In this document: one piece after another, positions 41,672 through 48,531 of the stretch | How positions within the stretch are numbered: the stretch's first letter is position 1 | Layout: each line of letters starts with the position of its first letter | Assembly (NCBI RefSeq): GCF_000381005.1 | Contig: NZ_KB908398.1 | Coordinates: 1 to 48,531, forward strand | DNA: 48,531 nucleotides | Reading direction: 5' to 3' | DNA from: Selenomonas bovis DSM 23594 | Lineage (GTDB): Bacteria; Bacillota; Negativicutes; Selenomonadales; Selenomonadaceae | Made by a program: the position numbers and the translations under genes | The notes under the pieces: generated by a model | What the model was told of the DNA's origin: nothing | Database searches by the model: none | Seen by the model: the letters and a program-made list of their open reading frames with translations, nothing else

Positions 41672-42497
41672 ATCCCCGCGCCTGCCGCGCAAGCGCGTCC
41701 TCCAATGACCAGCCATGCCAGAGCGGGCCGCGGCCCCGGCCGAGCGCGAGGCCGTAGCCGATGGCGCCCGTCAGGTACGCTTTCGCGCCCGCGACGGCTG
41801 CCGTGAGCGTCTCGCCCTGCGCGAGATGGGCCGCGATGGCGCTCGAGAGCGTGCAGCCCGTGCCGTGCGTATTCCTGTTGCTGCTGCGCGGCGCCCGGAA
41901 ATGCCGCAGCGTGCCATCCGGCAGCGCGAGTACATCATGCGCCTCCCGGCCCGTGAAATGACCGCCCTTCGCGAGCACGGCCGTTCCATAGGCGCGCGCC
42001 GCGCGGACCGCTGCCTTGCAGAAAGAATCCTCATCAAGAATGCCGATCCCCGTGAGCCGCGTGAGTTCCGGGATGTTCGGCGTCACGACCTCCGCGAGCG
42101 GCAGCAGCCGCTCCACAAGCGTCTCCATGGCATCCGCGGCAAGAAGCGGCGCCCCGCTCGTCGCGACCATCACGGGGTCGACGACAACGTGCGCCGCCTG
42201 GTATTCCTGGAGCTTCGCTGCGATTACCTCGATGAGCGCCCGCGACGATGTCATGCCGATCTTGACCGCGCGCGGCGGAATATCGGTAAATACCGCGTCG
42301 ATCTCCGCCGCGAGGAATTCCGGCGTCACCTCGGCCGTCGCCTGCACCCCCTGCGTGTTCTGCGCCGTGAGCGCCGTGATGACGCTCATACCGTAAACTC
42401 CCTGGGCGAGGAACGTCTTGAGGTCCGCCTGGATGCCGGCGCCGCCGCTCGTATCGCTGCCGGCAATCGTGAGGACGGGTACGATCTCCCTGCTCAT
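41652..42497 (-). CDS. thiD: Hydroxymethylpyrimidine/phosphomethylpyrimidine kinase
   Basis: 281 residues. Phosphorylates HMP and HMP-phosphate for thiamine synthesis or salvage. Ribokinase-like fold: [19 protein letters not shown] at the N-terminus, [29 protein letters not shown], and the anion-hole/ATP motif [18 protein letters not shown]. The ATG overlaps the tatA stop (ATGA). No other thiamine genes are in the window. Confidence 0.93.
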   Translation of the reverse strand: MSREIVPVLTIAGSDTSGGAGIQADLKTFLAQGVYGMSVITALTAQNTQGVQATAEVTPEFLAAEIDAVFTDIPPRAVKIGMTSSRALIEVIAAKLQEYQAAHVVVDPVMVATSGAPLLAADAMETLVERLLPLAEVVTPNIPELTRLTGIGILDEDSFCKAAVRAARAYGTAVLAKGGHFTGREAHDVLALPDGTLRHFRAPRSSNRNTHGTGCTLSSAIAAHLAQGETLTAAVAGAKAYLTGAIGYGLALGRGRGPLWHGWSLEDALARQARGYGRQGD

Positions 42498-43072
42498 TTC
42501 GTCTGCGCCTCCTGCTGCGCTGCAATCTGCGCGCGCACGCTCTCCTGCGTCGGCGGCGCGTAGCCAGCGGCCACGGCAGGCGGCACCGCGGGAATCTGCG
42601 CCTGCGGCGTCAGTGCTGACGCTGCGGCCTGCGCTGGTACCGCGCCATCTGCCGAGGCCTGCACTGACGCCGCTGACGCTACGGGGGCAGCAGCCTGCGG
42701 CGCTGCCGGTGCTACAGGCACCGCTGCGCTCATGGCCTGCTGCGGTGCAGCCTGCGGCGCAGCAGCCGCCTGCGCGGACTGCGGCATACCGGAGACCTGC
42801 GCGCCCTGCGTCATTCCCGGGGCTTGCGCGGCCTGCGGCGCAAATGCAGCATTTCCCTGCGCGCCCGCATCCGACGGAGAGACAGGAGCCTGCGCCTGCC
42901 GCGGCGCGGGCTCCGGCGCGTTCATCGCCGCCGTCAGCGCGCTCTGCGCCTTCTTGAATTCCCTCAAGCCTCTGCCGAGCGCACGCCCGGCCTCCGGCAG
43001 CTTGCCGGGGCCGAATACGATGAGGCCGACGATGAGGATGAGGATGAGTTCTGGAAATCCGATGCCAAACAT
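42494..43072 (-). CDS. tatA: TatA/TatE family twin-arginine translocase protein with long C-terminal extension
   Basis: 192 residues from ATG 43072 (AAGGAG 8 nt upstream). Residues 1-50 are a standard TatA: helix [20 protein letters not shown], hinge, then amphipathic [16 protein letters not shown]. The remaining ~140 residues are Ala/Gln/Pro/Met-rich low complexity, much longer than in typical TatA (60-100 residues total). No TatC is encoded here. The gene is 19 bp downstream of the polyprenyl synthase and overlaps thiD by 4 bp. Confidence 0.88.
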   Translation of the reverse strand: MFGIGFPELILILIVGLIVFGPGKLPEAGRALGRGLREFKKAQSALTAAMNAPEPAPRQAQAPVSPSDAGAQGNAAFAPQAAQAPGMTQGAQVSGMPQSAQAAAAPQAAPQQAMSAAVPVAPAAPQAAAPVASAASVQASADGAVPAQAAASALTPQAQIPAVPPAVAAGYAPPTQESVRAQIAAQQEAQTK

Positions 43073-43091
43073 ATCGTAGCTCCTTAAGGAA

Positions 43092-44072
43092 TTAGAAATT
43101 CCGCTGTCCGATGAAATCCGCCACCTGCTCGCAGGCATCGCGGATCTCCTCCGGCAACGCCTCCGGCAAGACCTCCTTCGCACGTGCGAGATATGCTTCC
43201 GCCTTCGCCTGCGCGAACGCCGCGCCGTCCGTCGCGCGGACGATGCTGAGCGCTCGCGCGACCATCTCGTCCGTCATAGCGGGATTCGTCACGATGGCGA
43301 GCAGCTCCTCGCGCGCGGGGCTTACCGCGAGCGCGCGCAGCACCGGCAACGTCACGATGCCCTGGCGGATATCATTGCCCGCCGGCTTGCCGATCTGCTC
43401 GCTCGTCTCGAGGATGTCGAGCAGATCATCCGTGATCTGGAACGCCATGCCGATGGAATGGCCGTACTCCGCGAGCTTTTCTGCCGCCGCAGCGTCCATG
43501 CCGCCGACGAGCGCGCCGAGCTCACAGCATATCTCGAGGAAGTCCGCCGTCTTCTTCTGGATGCGCGCATAGTAGTCCGCCTCGTCTCGCGCGGCCTTGT
43601 GCATCTGCTTGTCCTGGATGATCTCCCCGACGCTGAGATTGCCGACGAGCTGGGCGAGGCGGTTCGCCACATGGTCGCCGTAATTGTTCTCCGCCACGAG
43701 GCGGAACGCGCGCGCAAAGATATAATCACCGGCGAGAATGGCGATCTTGTTATCCCATTTCGCATTGGCCGTCGGCGCGCCACGCCGCGTGTCCGCCTTG
43801 TCGATGACATCATCATGCACGAGCGATGCCGTGTGGATGAGCTCGAGCGCCGCCGCGAGCGGCAGCGTATGCGCAAGAGAAAACGCCGGACCGCCGTGCG
43901 CGGCGAGCAGGCAGAGCGCGGGACGGATCCGCTTGCCTCCTGAGGTCACGAGGTGCGTCCCCACCTCCGTTACGAGCTCATCCTCCGGGGACGAGACCGC
44001 CTCGATGAGCCGCTCCTCGAGCTGCTCCAGGTCGCCCTTTATCACATCAAACATCGCGTTCGACAAAACCAT
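43092..44072 (-). CDS. Polyprenyl (hepta/octaprenyl) diphosphate synthase
   Basis: About 326 residues. Trans-isoprenyl chain elongation, probably for the menaquinone side chain. First aspartate-rich motif [12 protein letters not shown], second DDLLD, and GGKRIRPAL near the N-terminus are all intact. The start is uncertain: 44072 is the first ATG (GTG 44075 adjoins it), and ATG 44054 ([11 protein letters not shown]) is another choice; none has a strong ribosome binding site. First gene of the operon with tatA, thiD and the SGNH hydrolase. Confidence 0.92.
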   Translation of the reverse strand: MVLSNAMFDVIKGDLEQLEERLIEAVSSPEDELVTEVGTHLVTSGGKRIRPALCLLAAHGGPAFSLAHTLPLAAALELIHTASLVHDDVIDKADTRRGAPTANAKWDNKIAILAGDYIFARAFRLVAENNYGDHVANRLAQLVGNLSVGEIIQDKQMHKAARDEADYYARIQKKTADFLEICCELGALVGGMDAAAAEKLAEYGHSIGMAFQITDDLLDILETSEQIGKPAGNDIRQGIVTLPVLRALAVSPAREELLAIVTNPAMTDEMVARALSIVRATDGAAFAQAKAEAYLARAKEVLPEALPEEIRDACEQVADFIGQRNF

Positions 44073-44152
44073 CACCTACAACTATTCTACAAAAACGAGG
44101 CTTTGTTTTCCTGTTTTTTGCATGACTCTGACTAAGCATACTGTATTATTCT

Positions 44153-44194
44153 ACTATGTAAATCCCAAGAGCGCAAGCAAAAGGCGCAGCGCGC
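44153..44194 (-). repeat. Dispersed repeat, inverted B module only
   Basis: On the minus strand it reads CGCGCTGCGCC, TTTT, GCTTGCGCTCTTGGGATT and TACATAGTA, matching the B modules at 30611-30653 and 30720-30762 except for TTTT in place of TACG and one missing G. It lies downstream of the 44238-44972 gene and may serve as its transcript end. Confidence 0.8.
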
Positions 44195-44237
44195 CTGTCT
44201 GGAAAACGAACCAAGACCGCGCAGCGCGCGCCGCAGC

Positions 44238-44972
44238 CTAAGTGCGCCGCCCGCCGCGCCATCCCCGGCTCCGAAACGCCTTGGGCGGGCCGATGATGGC
44301 CGCGAGCACGACGGCCTCGCGCGCTGTCTGCGGCGTAAGCCGCCGACGATGCGCTGCGTCCTCCCGCAGACCGGGAAGCTTGGCCTCGCTTGCGTAGCGC
44401 GCGGCCTCCTCGGCGCGCGCCCTCGCCTCCTCAGCGCGGCGCGCCAGCGCATACGCCTCCGCGCGCGCCGCGTCCGCCATCTGCTCGCGCAGGCGCTCGG
44501 CAGCCTCCGAGGCGAGCACGCCGGGCTCGCGCACGACGCCTTCCGCATCGGTCCATGCATCCTCATTCGTGAGCACGCGTCCCTCTGTCGTGGGAGGCAG
44601 CGCAAGCTGCGCATCTGCCGCGCCCCGCCGCGGACGCATCTCCTGCGGCTGCGGTTCCCGGTAGACGCCATCCCTATCTGGCCCTGCTGGCGGCTGCGGC
44701 GCCCCCTTGAGATGGGGGATGGCAAAGCCGAGCGGCCGTTTTTCCCCTGTCGCCTGCGAGCGCGGCGCAGGCTGCGGAGCCTGCTGCGGCATCTGCGGCA
44801 GCGGCAATCCTGTGCCCCGCGGCTTTTTCTTTTTCCCGTTCGCCAGCGTGGAGAGGAGGCGCACCTTCCTGCGGCTCCTCCGCAAAGCTCTGTTCTTTTT
44901 CCCGTTCGCCAGCACAGAGAGGAGGCAGACCGCCGCGATCAGGAGGAGCTTGACGATGTTGCCAATTTCCAT
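44238..44972 (-). CDS. Unknown membrane-anchored protein in the nfeD-floA operon
   Basis: 244 residues from ATG 44972 (GAGGGG upstream). One N-terminal transmembrane helix (NIVKLLLIAAVCLLSVLA) is followed by a basic segment, a Pro/Gln-rich linker and an Ala/Glu/Arg-rich probable coiled coil (~152-205). Residues around 18-27 and 40-49 repeat LLS(V/T)LANGKK, produced by a 66-bp near-duplication in the DNA. No family was recognised. It starts 10 bp after the floA stop, so it is cotranscribed with floA and could act at flotillin membrane domains; that is inference from position. Confidence 0.7.
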   Translation of the reverse strand: MEIGNIVKLLLIAAVCLLSVLANGKKNRALRRSRRKVRLLSTLANGKKKKPRGTGLPLPQMPQQAPQPAPRSQATGEKRPLGFAIPHLKGAPQPPAGPDRDGVYREPQPQEMRPRRGAADAQLALPPTTEGRVLTNEDAWTDAEGVVREPGVLASEAAERLREQMADAARAEAYALARRAEEARARAEEAARYASEAKLPGLREDAAHRRRLTPQTAREAVVLAAIIGPPKAFRSRGWRGGRRT

Positions 44973-44982
44973 CACGATCCCC

Positions 44983-45981
44983 TCACTTCACGGCCGGCGG
45001 CTGCGGCGCGAGCTTCTCCCCGCCTGCCTGGCTGATGGAATTGCGCATCTCCGTATCCGCCTGCACATTGTTCAGGTTGTAGTAGTCCATGACGCCGAGC
45101 TTGCCCTCTCTGAGCGCCTGTGCGAGCGCATGCGGCACCTCCGCCTGCGCCTCGACGACGCGCGCCTCCATCTCCTGCGTGTAGGCCTTCATCTCCTGCT
45201 CTTTCGCGACGGCCATCGCGCGGCGCTCCTCCGCCTTGGCCTGCGCGATGCGTTTGTCCGCCTCCGCCTGGTCCGTCTGCAGCTCCGCGCCGATGTTACG
45301 CCCGACATCGACATCCGCGATATCGATGGAGAGGATTTCGAACGCCGTGCCCGCATCGAGGCCCTTGCCCAGCACCGTCTTGCTGATGTCGTCCGGATTC
45401 GCGAGCACATCGTTGTGGCTCTCCGACGAGCCGACCGTCGTTACGATACCCTCGCCGACGCGCGCGATGATCGTCGGCTCACCCGCGCCGCCCACGAGGC
45501 GGTCGATGTTCGCGCGCACCGTCACGCGCGCCTTGATCTTGAGCTCGATGCCATTCTTCGCGACTGCCGAGACGACCGGCGTCTCGATGACCTTCGGATT
45601 GACGCTCATCTGCACCGCTTCGAGCACGTCGCGCCCCGCGAGGTCGATGGCCGCGCTGCGCTCGAACGGCAGCGGGATCTGCGCGCGATGCGCCGCGATC
45701 AGCGCGTCGACCACCTTGTCGACGTTGCCGCCCGCGAGATAATGCGCCTCGAGCTGGTTGACCTGCACGTCGAGCCCCGCCTTGTTCGCCTTGATGAGCG
45801 GCAGGATGATCGCCGCCGGCGGCACGCGGCGCATCCGCATGCCGACGAGCGTCAGGATGCCCACATTCACATCCGCGGCCAGCGCAGAGATCCAGAGCCC
45901 GAGCGGCACGAAATGCAAAAACAGCAGCACCGCGAAAAAGACCAGCAGCAGCAAGAATCCGGAACCAATCAGAGAAGCCAT
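44983..45981 (-). CDS. floA: Flotillin-like protein FloA
   Basis: 332 residues, the normal FloA (YqfA) length. N-terminal hydrophobic hairpin (~4-32), an SPFH-like region ([23 protein letters not shown] ff.), then a Glu/Ala-rich coiled coil ([20 protein letters not shown]). Scaffold of functional membrane microdomains. RBS AAAGGAG. Follows nfeD by 187 bp, a spacing that shows no other gene; the pairing of NfeD with FloA is the same as in Bacillus yqeZ-floA. Confidence 0.95.
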   Translation of the reverse strand: MASLIGSGFLLLLVFFAVLLFLHFVPLGLWISALAADVNVGILTLVGMRMRRVPPAAIILPLIKANKAGLDVQVNQLEAHYLAGGNVDKVVDALIAAHRAQIPLPFERSAAIDLAGRDVLEAVQMSVNPKVIETPVVSAVAKNGIELKIKARVTVRANIDRLVGGAGEPTIIARVGEGIVTTVGSSESHNDVLANPDDISKTVLGKGLDAGTAFEILSIDIADVDVGRNIGAELQTDQAEADKRIAQAKAEERRAMAVAKEQEMKAYTQEMEARVVEAQAEVPHALAQALREGKLGVMDYYNLNNVQADTEMRNSISQAGGEKLAPQPPAVK

Positions 45982-46168
45982 AACATACTCCTTTCACCCA
46001 CGGGCAGCAGCGCGCGCCGCCCGTATCTCCAGCAACAGGCGGAAACGCCCCATGCACCATCTTTCTTCCTACAGAGGAGCGTACCACCCACCGACCTTCT
46101 CCGGCCAGCGGCAACGCACCGCCCCGTCTTTCTCCATCCGCGTGATCCGCGCGATCTGCGCGCGGACG

Positions 46169-46822
46169 TCAACGCGTCTCCGTCTCCTCCTCGCGGCGCA
46201 CCACGACGCGCATGCCCTCCACGGCGATGACGCGCACCGCCGTCCCCTTGGGCAGGAACGCGCCCTCCGACACGACATCGACCGGCCTGCCGTCGATCAG
46301 CGCCGTTCCAGCCGGACGCAGCTCCGTGCGCACGACGCCCCGCTTGCCGACGAGCGACTCCCGCGGCGGTGCACTCACGAAGCCGCGGCGCGACGTCGAG
46401 GCATCCTTGAGCACGAGCCGCCGCCAGAGGCGGCTCGACGGCAGGCGCCTCACGATGAGCGCGAACACCGCCGCCGCCAGCAGAGCAGCGCCGAGCAGCA
46501 CGCCGATCGCTGACACATCGCCGCCGAGCGCCAGCACGAGACTGTAGAGCAGCAGCGCCGCACCGACGCCCGCGAGCAATCCCGCCGTCGGCAGCAGCAT
46601 CTCCACGCCGATGCAGAGAATCCCCGCAAAGAACACCGCGACCATATAGAGGCTCACGAGTCCCTCGACATACTGACTGCCCCAGAATACAGCAGCCGCG
46701 ACCAGCCCGAGCAGCACGCCGGCCCCCATGCCGCCCGTCTTGACCTCCACGAGAATGCCGAGCAGCATGATGGCGACCAAGAGCATCTTGACCGCCGGCA
46801 GCGTAACCACAGCCACATCCAT
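46169..46822 (-). CDS. NfeD family membrane protein
   Basis: 217 residues from ATG 46822, preceded by GGAGAGAGGAGG. Four to five transmembrane helices (residues ~8-125) are followed by a soluble OB-fold NfeD-C domain (LVGKRGVVRTELRPAGTALI, GAFLPKGTAVRVIAVEG). This is the short NfeD type without the ClpP-like protease domain. It partners with flotillin encoded next. Longer in-frame upstream sequence lacks signals and is not used. Confidence 0.9.
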   Translation of the reverse strand: MDVAVVTLPAVKMLLVAIMLLGILVEVKTGGMGAGVLLGLVAAAVFWGSQYVEGLVSLYMVAVFFAGILCIGVEMLLPTAGLLAGVGAALLLYSLVLALGGDVSAIGVLLGAALLAAAVFALIVRRLPSSRLWRRLVLKDASTSRRGFVSAPPRESLVGKRGVVRTELRPAGTALIDGRPVDVVSEGAFLPKGTAVRVIAVEGMRVVVRREEETETR

Positions 46823-46958
46823 CTCCTCCTCTCTCCTTGCCGACACCGCGCAGCCAGCACACGGCAAAACCACGCTTTCCCTGCCTATATTCGCCATCCC
46901 CACCGCAAAGTCCTGCCAATCCGCCGCACGGCACGGTGCAGAAAATTTCACAGGGGGC

Positions 46959-46987
46959 TTGTCTAATTTCTTGACTTGTGCTATCCT
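46959..46987 (+). promoter_or_regulatory. Promoter of the XRE/ImmA operon
   Basis: TTGTCT (46959-46964), 17-bp spacer, TATCCT (46982-46987), about 60 bp before the XRE start. Confidence 0.6.
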
Positions 46988-46995
46988 AGTGTCAA
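46971..46995. promoter_or_regulatory. Candidate operator, TTGAC-N15-GTCAA
   Basis: Inverted half-sites TTGAC (46971-46975) and GTCAA (46991-46995) flank the -10 of the promoter above, a good position for autorepression by the XRE protein. Confidence 0.35.
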
Positions 46996-47049
46996 ACAAA
47001 CACGGACATATATGACAGGCCGCCTCAGCCTGTGAAAGGAGCAAGCATC

Positions 47050-47454
47050 ATGAAACTCGCACAGAAACTCCTCCAGCTCAGGAGACAGAGAGAACTCTCC
47101 CAGAAAACCGTCGCGGCAGGCTGCGGCATCAGCCGTCAGACCTACAACGGCTACGAGACCGGCCTCCGCTACCCCCGCCAGCGCGCGACCTACGAGGCGA
47201 TGGCCAAATTCTTCGATGTCGACGTCAATTACCTCTTCGGCGAGAACGAGCAATTCGTCACCGATGCCAGCGACCGCTACGGCGCACACGGCATGGCGCA
47301 AGCGCGCGCCCTCGTCGGCGAGCTCGCCGGCATGTTCGCGGGCGGCGAGCTCACCGAGGAGGACAAGGTCGCCGTCATGCGCTCCCTCGAACAGGCCTTC
47401 TGGCTGGCCAAGGAAGAGAACAAGAAATACGCCCCCAAGCGTTTCAGGAAGTGA
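47050..47454 (+). CDS. XRE family helix-turn-helix regulator
   Basis: 134 residues from ATG 47050 (AAAGGAG 8 nt upstream). The N-terminal HTH_3 domain (~1-65) has RQRELSQKTVAAGCGISRQTYNGYETG. A helical, charged C-terminal part follows. It is paired with an ImmA/IrrE metallopeptidase gene, the arrangement in which the protease relieves repression by the XRE protein in mobile elements and stress switches. No integrase or phage gene is visible beside it. Confidence 0.9.
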   Translation: MKLAQKLLQLRRQRELSQKTVAAGCGISRQTYNGYETGLRYPRQRATYEAMAKFFDVDVNYLFGENEQFVTDASDRYGAHGMAQARALVGELAGMFAGGELTEEDKVAVMRSLEQAFWLAKEENKKYAPKRFRK

Positions 47455-47459
47455 TCGCC

Positions 47460-47981
47460 ATGAACTCTCTTGCCTGTTACCAGCGAGCCACGCAGCTCCG
47501 CAAACTCGCCGGCCCTTCCCATGACCTCCTGCAGCTCGCCGCGGACATCGGCATCCACGTCCTCTTCGATTCCGGCTACAAGAAACTGCTCGGCATGTAC
47601 TGCAGCCTGCTCAAGGGACGCTTCATCTTCCTCAACGACCGCCTCGACGAGACATGGCTCCCCATGGTCCTCGCCCACGAGATTGGTCACGACCAGCTCC
47701 ATCGCTCTCTCGCGCGCTACGGCCTGCAGGAGTTCGAGCTCTTCCGCATGAACAGCCGCACGGAATACGAGGCCAACGCCTTCGCCGCCCATCTCCTGCT
47801 CGACAGCGACGAGGTCTACGACGCGCTGCGCGAAGGCATGGATATCGCCTCCGTCGCGCAGTCCACGAACTGCAACATCAATCTCGTCCTCATCAAGCTC
47901 AACGAGATGCACCGCCTCGGCTACGACATCCGACTCACCGACACCGCCGACAGTGCGTTCTTGAAGAAAATCCGCAGCTGA
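47460..47981 (+). CDS. ImmA/IrrE family metallopeptidase
   Basis: 173 residues from ATG 47460 (AGGAAG upstream; GTG 47451 overlaps the XRE stop). The zinc-protease motif HEIGH is in LAHEIGHDQLH, and the third-ligand region is EYEANAFAAHLLL, both typical of the family. Its likely substrate is the regulator encoded immediately upstream. The C-terminal ~50 residues form a small helical domain. Confidence 0.9.
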   Translation: MNSLACYQRATQLRKLAGPSHDLLQLAADIGIHVLFDSGYKKLLGMYCSLLKGRFIFLNDRLDETWLPMVLAHEIGHDQLHRSLARYGLQEFELFRMNSRTEYEANAFAAHLLLDSDEVYDALREGMDIASVAQSTNCNINLVLIKLNEMHRLGYDIRLTDTADSAFLKKIRS

Positions 47982-47996
47982 AAGGAGCGTATCCTC

Positions 47997-48158
47997 ATGC
48001 TGACCACCATCACTTTTCTGCTCGGCATCATCCTGCTTGCCGCCGCCGTCTATGAAACCATCCGCATCGAACAACTTCGCCGCAGCGAGCGGCTCCCCCG
48101 CTCCCTCAGAAACACTTCGCACAGGGCATCCACCCGCCCAGCCAGCAGAGCCGCCTGA
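47997..48158 (+). CDS. Small single-pass membrane protein
   Basis: 53 residues: a hydrophobic helix (ITFLLGIILLAAAVYETI) then a strongly basic Arg/Ser-rich tail. AAAGGAG lies 9 nt before the ATG and 15 bp separate it from the ImmA stop, so it reads as the third gene of the operon. No family recognised. Size and charge recall small membrane-active or signalling peptides, but no function is claimed. Confidence 0.6.
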   Translation: MLTTITFLLGIILLAAAVYETIRIEQLRRSERLPRSLRNTSHRASTRPASRAA

Positions 48159-48241
48159 CGCCCGATATATCTTTCCAAAAACAAACAAAATGCGCGTCCC
48201 ATAGAAGCGTCGTCATAGCCGCTCCTGCCGGACGCGCAGTC

Positions 48242-48281
48242 AAGGGGCTGTTGCACGTATCAACAACGTGTAGCAGCCCCT
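48242..48281. terminator. Hairpin at the IS left end / terminator
   Basis: AAGGGGCTG ... CACGT pairs with ACGTG ... CAGCCCCTT, followed by TTTTAGTTTG. It can end the XRE-ImmA operon and also looks like the terminal inverted region of the insertion sequence (GGGGCTGTTG is a typical IS1182-like end). Confidence 0.65.
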
Positions 48282-48531
48282 TTTAGTTTGCAAAAAATGT
48301 TGCCAAGGACTTAAAAATCCTTGGCAACAGGCGTAAAATATAGATATGCAAAATCAAATTTTACAAGGAGATTATACATCCCTCGGCGGAAGTTTTCAAC
48401 TCTGCCTTCCCTTAAATTTTGAATTTCAAATTCCAAAGGATGACCCGGTCCGTCTGCTACGCCACTTTGTGGATGAAATGGATTTATCCGCACTTTACCA
48501 GACATTCTCTCAGGCCAATAAGAACCGAGTG
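48243..48531 (+). mobile_element. Left end of an IS1182-type insertion sequence (partial)
   Basis: From about 48243 the sequence becomes clearly more AT-rich than its neighbours. It begins with GGGGCTGTTG, contains a second perfect 12-bp hairpin (48298-48309 with 48318-48329) and then a transposase start. The element continues past the window. The exact left boundary and any target duplication cannot be fixed from one end. Confidence 0.7.
48346..48531 (+). CDS. IS1182 family transposase, N-terminal fragment (runs off window)
   Basis: 62 codons open to the edge, from ATG 48346. The fragment contains FQIPKDDPVRLLRHFVDEMD followed by LSALYQTFSQANKNRV, the usual N-terminal region of IS1182/IS1380-like DDE transposases. 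Codon use and base composition differ from the resident genes, as expected for a mobile element. Whether it is intact cannot be judged. Confidence 0.8.
   Translation, partial: MQNQILQGDYTSLGGSFQLCLPLNFEFQIPKDDPVRLLRHFVDEMDLSALYQTFSQANKNRV

Overview
The window looks like about 48.5 kb of chromosome from a GC-rich, anaerobic, diderm Firmicute of the class Negativicutes, probably Selenomonadaceae (Selenomonas/Mitsuokella-like). This is inference. The support is strong Firmicute-type ribosome binding sites, a 5' end of 16S rRNA preceded by a typical Firmicute pre-16S leader, a complete MacAB-TolC type operon that implies an outer membrane, flotillin/NfeD genes, and Stickland-type proline reductase genes. 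No tRNA, CRISPR array or prophage was recognised. A transposase enters at the right edge.

Layout. 1-528: start of a 16S rRNA gene leaving the window to the left, with tandem rRNA promoters. 529-4176: an acyl-CoA ligase, a C_GCAxxG_C_C protein, a PilZ (c-di-GMP receptor) protein and a gamma-carbonic anhydrase-like protein. 4507-11664: DUF2520 protein and PanB, then glucose-6-phosphate isomerase, phosphoglucomutase/phosphomannomutase, a MATE exporter and a YdcF protein. 12016-19846: an Fbp/Afu-type ABC importer (ATPase, fused permease, lipoprotein) followed by a YesM/YesN-type two-component system, a HAD sugar-phosphatase-like protein and a cupin. The gene set fits sugar-phosphate uptake better than iron uptake. 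20037-21908: LysR regulator and an EamA exporter.

22002-30373 is a nine-gene minus-strand cluster for proline fermentation: amino-acid ABC importer (binding lipoprotein, permease, ATPase), cytidylate-kinase-like protein, proline racemase, PrdC, PrdA proprotein, a CBO2463/CBO2479-domain protein and PrdB. PrdB carries Cys (TGC) where the characterised enzymes use selenocysteine, so this looks like a selenium-independent proline reductase. Imported L-proline would be racemised to D-proline and reduced to 5-aminovalerate, with electrons delivered through PrdC.

30831-35475: TolC, MacA-like adaptor, MacB-like ATPase and permease. 35755-37539: RecQ. 37833-39623: a striking fusion of two 4Fe-4S clusters, an [FeFe]-hydrogenase-like H-cluster domain, a further Fe-S domain and an intact GGDEF domain, a candidate redox- or H2-sensing diguanylate cyclase. 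40127-44072: polyprenyl diphosphate synthase, TatA with a long Ala/Gln/Pro tail, ThiD, and a secreted SGNH hydrolase in one overlapping operon. 44238-46822: NfeD, FloA and an unknown membrane-anchored protein with an internal duplication. 47050-48158: XRE regulator, ImmA/IrrE metallopeptidase and a small membrane protein. 48243-end: left end of an AT-richer IS1182-type insertion sequence.

A modular dispersed intergenic repeat recurs at about 4.34, 30.55-30.76 (tandem), 39.83 and 44.15 kb and is not explained by any gene. The most interesting items are the hydrogenase-like/GGDEF fusion, the Sec-free proline reductase cluster, the sugar-phosphate-like uptake/sensing operon and the dispersed repeat.
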